Assembly: GCA_036925085.1 (NCBI GenBank)
Contig: JAUPFP010000006.1
Coordinates: 8,437,325-8,501,324, forward strand
DNA: 64,000 nucleotides
DNA from: Brachycybe producta
Lineage: Eukaryota; Arthropoda; Diplopoda; Playtdesmida; Andrognathidae
Direction of reading: 5' to 3'
The translations under genes were made by a program, and so were the position numbers. Of the stretch, positions 13,330 to 23,392 are shown piece after piece. The notes under the pieces are model-generated. The model saw only the letters and a list, made by a program, of their open reading frames with translations. It searched no databases and was not told where the DNA came from. How positions within the stretch are numbered: position 1 is the stretch's first letter; every line of letters starts with the position of its first letter.

Positions 13330-13455
13330 GGTCCGTCTTGTGCCCCAACGAATGAACGTTTGATGAATCGAGACTCGGCAAAGACTACAGGTTTAGAATC
13401 TAAATGATGAAAGCGAAGTAAAATTAACAACTTCAACACACGTACAACCGCGCAA

Positions 13456-16400
13456 TCACACATACGTAGGACTGTTTTCCAGATCACGTTCACAGGCTTT
13501 GCATTTCTTAGCCCCCTTTTCGTTCACAAGAGTACAATGTTGACACTCGCGTCCACCGCTCGATAAAGGATTTGACTCTGCTCCTTTCGACCGACTACGA
13601 CTACACACATCGCAAATATCTCGATCAGACGGATTCAGATAAGTGCAAGCCCAACAGCTCCACCTTTTACCACTATTAACATGATCGGATGAGGAGAGAC
13701 CGCTACCACCTGCATTACCGCTACCAGTACTTTTAACTGAACCCATACTTGCACTTCGCTCGTGCCGAGGTCTCGACGATGACGTAGACGATGCCAAGCT
13801 CCTCTCGACGGATTCACGAGCACTGCTCGTACCGCGTTCACCTCGTCGTCCTTCGTAGGAAGACGACTGACTGGATTTTCTACTCGACGATGGGATCCTA
13901 TCCGGAACATCGAGCCTCTCGGGCTCTTCTTTGGCGCATGATAACGGAGAGACACCGCGCCGAACATCGCCGTGACCATCGCTAGATCGTCGGCAATTGT
14001 TAACGACTGTTGGTGTCACGATAGCTTCTGAAGATACGGAAGCAAACGGAGCTGGCGGAGGATAAACCATCTTCTCCTGTGAATGAGCCAATACGTCAAG
14101 AGCCGACAATACGTCTTCACGTTGAGAAGCCAACTTCGTGTCCACTTCGTCGGCCTGTAAATTATCGTAGAAACTGCGTCTATCGGTCGTGTCTCTTTTG
14201 TTTCGAGTGTACGGATCTCTTTTCGTAACTCCGCGTTTGGAGCGAACATCGTCAATGTTGATAATCTTCAATGCCTCGTTCAATTGTTCGAAATCGTACG
14301 GACAGCCGCCACCGCCTCCGCTCGACACTCGGCCATTATTACTCAAATTTAAAGAATTTGTATTTGAATGTAGCAATTCTTCGTACGACGGATGATAGAA
14401 ATGTGATTGGCCACGCGAATACGGAACGTCAGTTCGATAAACGTGACCAGGTAATACACTAGGAGCGGATGACAAACACGAAAAATTCGGATTCATGGAA
14501 TCGAACGACGACATGTCAGAAGTGGCATAAGGTGGAATACATCTAAATCTAGATGGATCTTGCGAGTTATAAAAGGCACCCACTTTAGCCTTCCTTTCGG
14601 CCACGTATTCAAAGGCGGCCAACTTAGGAGCCAAGGGAACGTCGAACAAGGATAAATTGGGATTTGGTATCGGTTTTCTGTTTGAAAATCCAGGAGGAGG
14701 ATCGATCGAACTCCTCAATATATTACCGCGTTCTCCGTTATCCTTGTTATAACCGTTCTGTTCCAGAGACTGGTCTACGTAGCCCCAACAACCATCTCTC
14801 GTCTGAGTATCGGGCGATTCACAAGACTGAAAATGTTTCTTCATCAACGAGAGAGCATTTTTGGCATCGGTATCGAACGACTGATGTCGAATTGGAGCCA
14901 AGTCCAATAGGTGTCCATTTGTAACCGATTTTTTCTCCCACGTGGAACCGTATTCAGAAATCGGATACCTTTCGTCGGCCTCCATCGCTTGACCGCCGTC
15001 GGTCCACAATCCGGGAACGTCGACCAATTTCTCCACTTTGACGTAACCGTTGTTTCTACGTGAGTTACGGCATTTGCCTTCGACCGACATCTTGTTCTTA
15101 TCTAAACGGTTAGAATGCGTGCCTAATCTAAGAATTTCGGCCCCCTTCTCGGCGTTGCCGACATTATGCCTTCGAACGCGAGCTATTTCCTTCCAACTGT
15201 ACGTCCCACCCACTTTCTCCAATATCTGCATCATTATCTGTTTGAAAATAAAGCATAAAAAGCAAACTTATCAAACAGATTATAAAATTTAAAGTCTTAA
15301 ACCAACATAAATATTATACTGAGGTAAATCAACTAAAAGCTTTTATTATGAAGCATTTGGTGACAAAACAGAGTGTGGCCAATAGATGGCGCAAACTGTA
15401 CGTCGAGCTTCAGCTACAATGCGATTTAATGAACAGACAAAAAAGGATAGCAAGATGTCTTCCCTCTAGCTTCAAAAAGCAGACGATTAGTCACTCAATT
15501 GGAGCTGCTTTACTTTTATCTTGCTTTCAAAATAAACTTTTTTTATTTTCAAAAATTAAAAAAAAAAATATTAAGTCTGCTTAAAGTTGATTGATTTTCA
15601 AACTGACATAAAAAGCTTATCTTGAAGAAGAAAAAAATATCAACGTGAAATAACCTATACGTGATAGCGCTACCCTTCAAAGTTTTTCTTAATTCTACTC
15701 GTGAAAGAGAATAATGAAGAGTTCGAGAAACGTTTACACTTTAAAACTGACTTAATTTTACTCCTGAAAAGTATAATAATAATGAAGGCTACCAGAGAAA
15801 AAAAAAAGCAGCGTTTTTCAGTAAAAAAAAGACATGTTTAGAGACTAGATTTTGTCTAAGCCTCGGAATTGCAGCCTCTAACCAGGCTCAGTGACAAGTT
15901 TTATTCTCAGCATTTCTTCTAAAACTAGTTTCCATATTAGTGTACGTCGTACGACGATCATGAGAAAAATAATTTCCAAAATAAAAAAAAGAACTCTACA
16001 TGTACTTGCCTGACATTCGACCGCTGCGATGAGACAGTTAAGCGAAACATCGGTGACTCTGTCGTGATCGATAGATTCGGTTAAACCAACTTCCATGTCT
16101 CCCGCTTCGGCGTAACCCATCAGAAAAAAGATTTCCTTTGCATTACTCAAATTGCATTCGACATTATGCTTGAAGAATCCACTGTACAGCTTCGGATTTT
16201 TTTTTTTAAATTTGGAAACAAATAAAAGAAACATTGAACGAACGTAAGAAAAAAAAAAAAAGAAAACCCTTATTTACATACTCTGATTGTCCAGTATTCT
16301 CGACGCCACGGTTCTTTCAGAAGATTGAGAGCGTATTTCTCGAGAGCATCGAAAGCTTGAGCCGCTTTGCTCACTTTAAAGTCCGGCCTTTCGTCGATAC

Positions 16401-17998
16401 TTCGTCTCAGAATGTCCAAGAAGTTCGGACAAGTGAATTTCTCTTTGTGAGGAACGGACGACAGATGTTCCGCAATGAGACCTTTTTTTTTTTTTTTTTT
16501 TTCGTTTGAAATGATTTAAAAAAGAAACGAACCATTTGTCAAGTGGAGTTTCGTGAAAAATATACAAATCATTATTAAACTGACACCGAACTCTGGTTAT
16601 TCTGCATTTTAGAATCAAAATTAAAAAAATAAATTGACAGTGTTTTAAAAACTAGAATAAGAGTAACCCGTGGTTTTAAGGTGTAAACTTATTCTTGTTT
16701 TTCAGAAGCAAAATTAGAAGAAATTTCAAAAATGTTTTAGAAACTAGAAGAGTAGCTCCATCACTTCATATTTTAAAATATACTTTTTATTTTATAAGTA
16801 CTTTATGAGTTCCAAGTTTACTCGACTTTAAGCAGATGGTAGACCTATTTATTAATTTATATCGATAAAAAGTTTATTTTGAAAGATATCGACATAAAAA
16901 AAAATATTAAAAATAGCCTACTTATTACGTGATTCACCTACCGTTCTAGTTTCTAACAAATTTTCAATTTCTTTTGGTTGTTGCTCTTTAAACGTAAAAT
17001 AAACAAAGTTGTAAAAACTTATAACACGCCTACATCAGATCGTAAAGGAACGAATCGGAATATTTGGTTAACAAGCATTTCAAAGGAGCTTGCCGCACCC
17101 GGATTCGACGTATTGTTTAAGATAAGATTCAAACTAGTGTGCCGGGCTCCATTGAAACGATTGTTATCAAAACAATCTGATTCGGTCCGTTTCCGACGTT
17201 GCGTGCTACAAGATTTAAATCAGTTGTTCATAAAAACATTTTAATATTTTCCTATTAATATAATTAAAAATAAAACTCTTCATGACAATTTAAAATTCGT
17301 CATTTTCATTTTTCTTCAATTTGGATTAAAAATAAAGAAAAATCGTTTACTAATTATCAAAAAAAAAACTTGTTTATAATCCAAATTGCCATAAATTTTT
17401 TTTGAAGAATATAAACTTAAAACCAGTCAGTTATACCCTGTACACACACATGAGTTAAATGAATTCAAATTAAATGTGTTTAGGGTGAATTATACGGAAT
17501 CCTGTTAAGGACATGAACCCAAATAAAAATTGACTTTTCATTATTAATATTTTAAATTGAAATACTAAATCAATATTTTGTCAAATAGTTTCTATATTAT
17601 ATTTAAGTATTAACTCACTATTTTCAGATTATTAACTTGAATAAATTAAATTCGACAACATGTTGTTTGTTTGTCCTTCACAGGGCTCTGTAGAACACAT
17701 TTATTATTTAAATGCATTTAAATTATCATGTGTATTTTAGGTATTACACTCTTCTAGTTTCTAAAACACACATTCAAGTTGTATTTTTTTTTTTTTCAAA
17801 ATAAACGAATATCCAGAGTTGTAAAGACGGTTTAGACGTTGAGAGAAGAAAGAAAAAAAAACCTTCGAGGTCGCGTCTTGCTTTGAATTTGTCTTTGCCT
17901 TCGTCCAACCTCAAATAACCCAGATGATTCTTTTGTATCTTGACCAGTCGAGATTGAGCGTCACCGGAACTAGGCACCACTTGAACGTAACTGGCCAT
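13456..17998 (-). CDS. SPATA2 / Tamozhennic family protein (PUB region plus two NZF/RanBP2 zinc fingers)
   Basis: Exons on the minus strand: 17863-17998, 16282-16481, 16010-16189, 13456-15237; phases agree and the product is 765 aa. Residues about 50-190 match the SPATA2 PUB region (LLKEPWRREYWTIR; FFLMGYAEAGDMEVG; CLIAAVECQ then IMMQILEK). PUB domains bind C-terminal tails of partners, and SPATA2 bridges the deubiquitinase CYLD to the LUBAC subunit HOIP. Drosophila Tamo is reported to restrain nuclear import of Dorsal. The rest is long, Ser-rich and disordered, ending in two C-x2-C-x10-C-x2-C fingers at about 700-717 and 736-754; both follow the second Cys with Thr plus a hydrophobic residue, as in ubiquitin-binding NZF fingers. 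Intron 3 starts with GC (CAG|GCAAGT), a GC-AG intron. The acceptors of exons 2 and 3 follow poly-A rather than pyrimidine runs. The fingers favour Tamo over vertebrate SPATA2. Confidence 0.9.
16733..16958. repeat. Family E foldback repeat in a Tamo-like intron
   Basis: Starts TGTTTTAGAAACTAGAAGAG, ends CTACCGTTCTAGTTTCTAAC. Inner arms GTTTATTTTGAAAGATATCG pair with AAAATATACTTTTTATTT-type sequence on the left. Full-length copy, about 226 bp. Confidence 0.7.
17434..17743. mobile_element. PIF/Harbinger-like MITE, family F (310 bp)
   Basis: Ends TACCCTGTACACACACATGA and ...ATCATGTGTATTTTAGGTA, imperfect inverted repeats, with TTA on each side (17431-17433, 17744-17746). TTA duplications are typical of PIF/Harbinger. 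Related copies lie at 34189-34988 and 36487-36788. It lies in intron 1 of the Tamo-like gene. Confidence 0.7.
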
Positions 17999-18320
17999 CG
18001 TGGCTCAGAAGGTTCTTTTAAAAACAACAACAACATAAAAAACCGGGTTAAAAAAAAAAAAAAAATCGATGGTCGATCAAAAGTGTGTCAAAAACGAAGA
18101 ATAAACAAAAGTCAAAAATAGTCTTTTATAAAAGCCGTCTAGATTCTAGTGAATCAACTGCTTTTTTGTGTGTGTTTTGGTCCGGGTTTAAATTTAGATA
18201 TTTTGTGACGCAAACAGGAGACGGAAGAAAAAAAAAATTATCACTTGAGGTGGTCCTCTCTCTCCTCAAGCTCTGATTATATTCTGTCTATCAGATGCAA
18301 AACGAAGAGAAACTTGAAAT

Positions 18321-18530
18321 GGGTTTTTAGAAACTAGAAAGGTATCTCAATCACTTCAGGGCTATTTTCACATTGTTATCTTTCAAAATTTGCTTTTTAT
18401 GTCAGTTTGAATAATGACAGAAACTTTAAGCAGATGACGCTTAATTCATTTAAAAGTTTAATGTTGAAAGATACTCCCCACATGAAAATATCTTTAATTG
18501 ATTGAGCTACCCTTCTAGTTTCCAAAACAC
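18321..18530. repeat. Family E foldback repeat
   Basis: Arms TTTTTAGAAACTAGAAAGGT and GAGCTACCCTTCTAGTTTCC, with inner TTAATTGATTGAGC. About 210 bp. Neighbouring sequence (CTAGTTTCTC...TGAAGAACAGCT) recurs beside other copies, so the ancestral unit may be larger. Confidence 0.7.
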
Positions 18531-18685
18531 TTTCTAGTTTCTCATAATTTTGACAGAATGATCCAAGAGTTCGAAGAACAGCTGTCCATAAAACCATTAT
18601 GAAAGCGGTTTTTAAAGTGTAAACCGCCCCTCGAACTTTAATTATTCAATCTTTCAAAGATGCAAAACGAGAGAAACTTGAATAG

Positions 18686-18900
18686 GAATTTAGAAACTAG
18701 AATAGTAGCCTAATCACGTGAGAGTATTTTTCATGTTGATATCTTTCAAATTAAAGCATTGTAGGTGAAGCTTGAAAATGATCTAACTTTAAGCCGACAA
18801 CATTTTCTTTAATTTTTGTCCTTAAAAAGTTCATTTTGAAAGACACCAACACGAAAATACTCTTAACTGATTGAGCTACTCTTCTAGTTTCGAAAATGTT
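18686..18900. repeat. Family E foldback repeat
   Basis: Second copy in the same orientation, 156 bp after the previous one: ATTTAGAAACTAGAATAGTA ... TGAGCTACTCTTCTAGTTTC. Both arms are diverged. Confidence 0.7.
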
Positions 18901-19004
18901 TTCTAGTTTCTCTTAATTTTGCCCTTCTGAAAGAGAGAACAATGACTCAAGTGTTCCGGAAATCAGCTGCTCATAAACCATCTTAATGACTAGAAGAAGA
19001 AAAA

Positions 19005-19210
19005 ACCGGCAATTAGAAATCGGGACAAACAGAAGTTGGCTCCGCCCTTTTTATGACGACCGGCAACTTCTAATTGGTTGGTTATGTAGTCTGACGTCAC
19101 ATCCTCCGCCCCTTTCAACGTCAAACCGCACAACAAACCAATTAGAAGTTGCCCGTCATCATAAAAAGGGCGGAGCCAACTTCTGTTTGTCCCGATTTCT
19201 AATTGCCTGT
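19005..19210. mobile_element. Family A foldback MITE (Mutator-like), 206 bp
   Basis: ACCGGCAATTAGAAATCGGG at the left pairs with CCCGATTTCTAATTGCCTGT at the right. Subterminal GGCTCCGCCCTTTTTATGAC is present on both arms. Target site is A-rich, so the 9-bp duplication cannot be fixed exactly. Confidence 0.8.
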
Positions 19211-19798
19211 GAAAAAAAAAATGAGAATTAAAAGATAATTTGATTATTCTTTCGATTAGCAGCTGCTTAGCCTCTATGCTGAGAGAGATTAGCTTTTCGG
19301 CTCAACCTATACAAGACCTCCACAGCCTTTGGTTAGAGGCTATACTTATGTGGTTGTTAATCTAAAGAAATACCCGGATAATCTTAAGACAATTCGGGTT
19401 TTGGTCTGTGATTTTACGTTATTATACATAAAGGCTCATGCAATGAAGTCCATTCACACTCACACAAATTAAGATAAGATTTCAGATTTAAAAAACAAAA
19501 GAAATTGAACTGAATAAAGGTTATTTTGGTGTTCTAAAATATATAATAAGCTTATCTAAAAAGTAATGACGTCATAGTGCCGAACAGATAATAATAATAC
19601 GCTCTGATTCATCTCAGTTGTCAGCAGACGTCGCCGTCGTCTTCGATCCAACCAGAAAATGACAATTAAGTCACAAACAACTTTATATTATTAAAAGATA
19701 AATACTAGAAACAATGGATTGAATGACAATCGAACCAAATGTCTCCCTTTTCAATTGACATAAATTATTACATTTTATTATTATTATTACCTGAATTA

Positions 19799-19992
19799 AC
19801 AGGCATCTGTAGACAGCTTCTGCTTTTCTTTGGCTCCGCCCTTTTATGGGCGTCATCAATTTCTAATTGGTTTGTTACTGAGTCTGATCTCAAATGTCCC
19901 GCCCTTTTTTATTTCTAATTGGTTGATATTTAGTCTGACGCTCGTAAAAGGGCGGAGCCAAAGAAATGCTGAAGCTGTCTAGAGATGCCTGT
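19799..19992. mobile_element. Family B foldback MITE (Mutator-like), 194 bp
   Basis: Ends ACAGGCATCTGTAGACAGCT and its near-inverse ending GATGCCTGT. An exact 9-bp duplication CCTGAATTA flanks it (19790-19798, 19993-20001). Internally it shares GGCTCCGCCCTTTTATG with family A, so the two are probably mobilised by the same type of transposase. Confidence 0.85.
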
Positions 19993-21058
19993 CCTGAATT
20001 ACAACTAAAAACACAACTTCTAAAAGACACATGGAGAGTATGGAGCCATGTCGCAACTTACGTCATTACCGGACGTCTACAGCCATTCGTAAGCTACGCT
20101 AGTCAACGTATGACGTCACACACATTATAAAAGTATGCAGTTAGGTAACGTTACTTTTTACGACTGATACAGATGCGTAAAAGTTCGTAAACGCAAGATC
20201 CTGTTTCGTCATAAAATCAATTTCTGCTGCCAACTAACCAGTCCCAATATTCCTCAATAAATTTAACAAACGATTCAAATAACTATAATTCAAAAAACGG
20301 CGTCAAACTCAGAAAGTCATTTCAGTTATTTTTTCTTTGTATACTTTTTTGTATGTGTTTCGTTTCGCACATAAAGGCTGACAATATGCGATAAAATCGC
20401 AGATTCCCTACTTGTAAAGACACCCTTGATTGCCAACACCGGAGTCTGTCGACCTTCCCCCCGTCCCAACACTGACAGTTAGAAACTATCGCCATCTATT
20501 GGCAGCAACGTAAACAGTATCCCTTTAAATTTCAGCTGATACGACATTACGTCAAATCCTTGAAGTTATCAGGGTGTCAGAATATGACCTAATTCACATA
20601 ATGTAAAGAACAAATTTAGACGCCATATTGGTCATTCCTTCTGTTGATTTGTGTGGCCATGTACATACCACATTATACGCTTCAAAACTGTCATAAAAGA
20701 TCTTTTTCCTCAGCCTGATGCCCTTATTTATAGGTTTTATATTTAAACCTGCAGTGTTGAAATTGAAATGAATCATAGTACATAATGAATTTTTTTTTAA
20801 AAATGACTTTCGTTGAAAATAACATTTGAGTGGGTAGAAAGTGAGCGTAAACGAATAAGTAGGAGAGGGTTATTTTCTCTGACGAGTGGGTGCAGCAGAA
20901 TCAGGGTCAAGATCAATAGGGCAATAGGTGTAACAAGAAAAAAACAAAACAGAAAAGCGACTATTTCCTTATTTAGGTGAAAACTCAAAAAGATATAATT
21001 ATGTAAATGGCGGGTTCTATACTAAGCTCCTCCCCTCCCTCCCTAAAAATGTTACCAG

Positions 21059-21278
21059 ACCGTAAGATGAAGCTTGTGACGTCAGAAGGGTTGATAAGGA
21101 AGTTAGGATTGTATCATTTTTGTCTGCTAGAAAAGGTACTCTCTTAAGAGTTTAAATAAAAGGGTTCTTTTGAATTCTTGTTGTTATTAACTTATTACCA
21201 ATCTTTTTAATCAGACAAAATAACAAGCCTAAATTTTTTGGTCAACCCCTCTGACGTCACAAGCTTCATTTTATGGCG
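21059..21278. repeat. Family G inverted-repeat element, best preserved copy
   Basis: AGATGAAGCTTGTGACGTCA at the left pairs with TGACGTCACAAGCTTCATTT at the right; the centre has TTGTCTGCTAGAAAAGG and an A/T-rich loop. About 220 bp, no coding. Related copies near 9250 and 31435. Confidence 0.65.
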
Positions 21279-21652
21279 AGACAACTACAACTGAACAACA
21301 GATGCTCTAATCACCTATAACCTAAATAAATTAAAAATCAAACTTAACAAATAAATTACGTCATACGGCCTTGAATGAATGAATTTAGAATGGCCTTGTA
21401 ATTCTCCAACACAACAAAGAACTCCTCGCATGACGTTACTCCTTTTACTTCTCCGTGCTCACCTATTTCACGTTATAGTTACCCAGAGCACGGGAATATT
21501 ACGCTCTGTTTATGCATCTTGATTATGCCTAATTAGCCCCTATTAATTGTGCGTTTTTCAATCAAAAAGTGTTTAGAGATTATAATTCTTACAACTAATA
21601 TTTCGTAAATGGGTCAAGGATTATAAAAATGTGTTAATCTATAGGTGTCCTT

Positions 21653-21685
21653 GAATTCTAGCCTCTAAAATTGAGGCTAGAATTC
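21653..21685. repeat. 13-bp inverted repeat, 7-nt loop
   Basis: GAATTCTAGCCTC and its exact inverse GAGGCTAGAATTC. Isolated hairpin without run of T; no evident function. Confidence 0.7.
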
Positions 21686-22063
21686 CGGGGCAATTCTAGA
21701 TATAACTTTTCTAAACAAGACTTGTTGATAAAAAAATACGCATAATTCTTTTCGTCTTAGTAATAAGAAATTGCGTAATGATGAGGTAGAATCTGGTTGC
21801 CCATCCCAAAGATGGTAAACACCGTTTATATCTAAGTAAATATAGTTAATTAAAGCGAAGATGAACGCTATCAATTCAATAGAAAAACGTCACCCAACAA
21901 ACCTACTACTACTACTAGTTCCAATAATATAATCTTGAAACGGTTACAACTTTGCAATCCACAGCAGAATATGTCATTTTGGAATGTCACCTTTCATTTT
22001 GCAACATAATATACATGTATCATACTCAAAAGTTAACGCGCGCAACGTGATATGTTAGCGTTG

Positions 22064-22105
22064 AACCTTAGACCACAACACAACATTGTGTTGTGGTCTA
22101 AGGTT
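22064..22105. repeat. Perfect 20-bp inverted repeat, 2-nt loop
   Basis: AACCTTAGACCACAACACAA, then CA, then the exact reverse complement. Comparable to the hairpin at 9641-9681. It could be a recently formed foldback or MITE core; it is shorter than a metazoan pre-miRNA and has no loop to speak of. Confidence 0.8.
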
Positions 22106-22645
22106 GAACATATTCTTGGCTTTCGAATAGGTTACCCGGGGCCCGGTCTTCACAATTTGCGACACTAAAAAACACGAAGAAATTATTCCAAAAATAGATC
22201 TCATTTTTTACAGATTCTGAAACGGCATTTTGTGTGTGATCACTTCTCTGATAAATTAACTCTTACCGGAATAGTTACCAATAACAATATCCTGCATATC
22301 ACTTCAGACTACATCACTTTTAAGTTGTAACATTTATCACTGAAATAATCCAATTCAAATAATTTAGATTTCTAGATAACAAAAAGCGTGTTAATTTTCA
22401 CAAGAAACTTCGACAAACGCAAAAAAAAAACCATCGACGGAAAATAACTAGTTGTGGTCTTGTCGCCGAAGACCACCGAAAGAGAGCAGCACAATCGTCA
22501 ACAATCGCTTTATTATGTGACTTGACGTCACAATTATGAAGTTAGCTATGAACGCCATATAGGTCTACTGAACGGCGGAATTTATTTAATTTACAGATGA
22601 TGGGCCGAAGCGCCACATTGGGTTATCCTCCTACAGTTGATTTCT

Positions 22646-22834
22646 ACAGGAAATTAGAAATCGGGACGAACAAAGGTTGACTCCGCCCTTTTTATGACCG
22701 TCGATAACTTCTAATTGGTTTATTGTGTTTCGACGTTAAAAAAGGCAGATTACATAACCAACCAATTAAAAGTTGCCGGTAGTCATAAAAAGGGCGGAGC
22801 CAACTTTTGTTTGTCCCGATTTCTAATTGCCTGT
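22646..22834. mobile_element. Family A foldback MITE with exact 9-bp duplication
   Basis: ACAGGAAATTAGAAATCGGG ... TTTCTAATTGCCTGT, flanked by TTGATTTCT at 22637-22645 and 22835-22843. The exact 9-bp repeat and ACAGGC-type ends argue for a Mutator-like superfamily. Confidence 0.85.
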
Positions 22835-23042
22835 TTGATTTCTATATACAAACCGGTTACGCCCGTCATGGCGGAAACTTATTCGAATCTCCTTGACAAA
22901 AACGAATTGCAGCAACGACACCTGGTGACAAACAAAATCAACTCAATTCCGACTTTTGAGCGGAAAATTTAAACTTAAAACTTAAAACTTTGAAAATACA
23001 ATAAAGTAATTCATTAACTGTTCTAGTTACTGAAAAGAAGAT

Positions 23043-23174
23043 AACTTGGCACTTGAACTTCATCTTGTACCCTCTAAGCATGGTTCTAACATAGAAATTA
23101 AATCCTTATATTCAGGTTTAAGGATACTGAATAAAACGATGTTTTTCTTGTTCAAAAGGTTCAAGTGCTAAATT
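23043..23174. repeat. Family H inverted repeat (GGCACTTGAAC type)
   Basis: ACTTGGCACTTGAACTTCAT at the left and TTCAAGTGCTAAATT at the right, with TAAGCATGGTTCTAACATAG internally. Related copies at 25743-25855 and 37119-37270. Confidence 0.5.
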
Positions 23175-23239
23175 CTCTTGTTGTTGTTGAGTTTGGAGCC
23201 TAATCTATTAAAGAAGATCGCGTACCCCACGTTCCGTTA

Positions 23240-23340
23240 CACATCGATTTATTGAGCGGTGTGACGTCACATATTCATATAATGTATTTGTATGGAAGTG
23301 ACGTTGCACCACTGAATAAATCAATCAATACCGGAATGGT
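23240..23340. repeat. Inverted repeat just downstream of the FMO stop
   Basis: CGATTTATTGAGCGGTGTGA pairs imperfectly with the right arm (GTTGCACCACTGAATAAATC), with an inner GTGACGTCAC. It carries AATAAA on the minus strand (23248-23253), about 140 bases after the FMO stop, so it may supply the gene's poly(A) signal. Confidence 0.45.
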
Positions 23341-23392
23341 CCGATAATCAAAGTATGTTACAATAGTAGGAATCAACTTATACATTTATAAT

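Larger units (their letters stand above)
10122..13455. other. Intergenic region between EDC4 and the SPATA2/Tamo gene
   Basis: No host gene seen. It should contain the EDC4 5' UTR and promoter (left) and the Tamo-like 3' UTR (right). It holds a tandem duplication, a Mutator-like MITE and two hAT-like elements, listed separately. 12180-12990 is very AT-rich with no recognised feature. Confidence 0.6.
17999..23392. other. Intergenic region between the Tamo-like gene and FMO
   Basis: No host gene recognised over 5.4 kb. It should hold the Tamo-like promoter and 5' UTR and the FMO 3' UTR. It holds two family E copies, family A and B MITEs, one family G element, two hairpins and other inverted repeats. 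I see nothing named in 19250-19790 or 20000-21050 apart from scattered short inverted repeats and a CTCF-like motif near 20490. Confidence 0.6.

Noticed and set aside
13216-13407. Plus-strand 63-codon frame
   Set aside because: Overlaps the hAT-like remnant at 13014-13329 and has no recognisable content.
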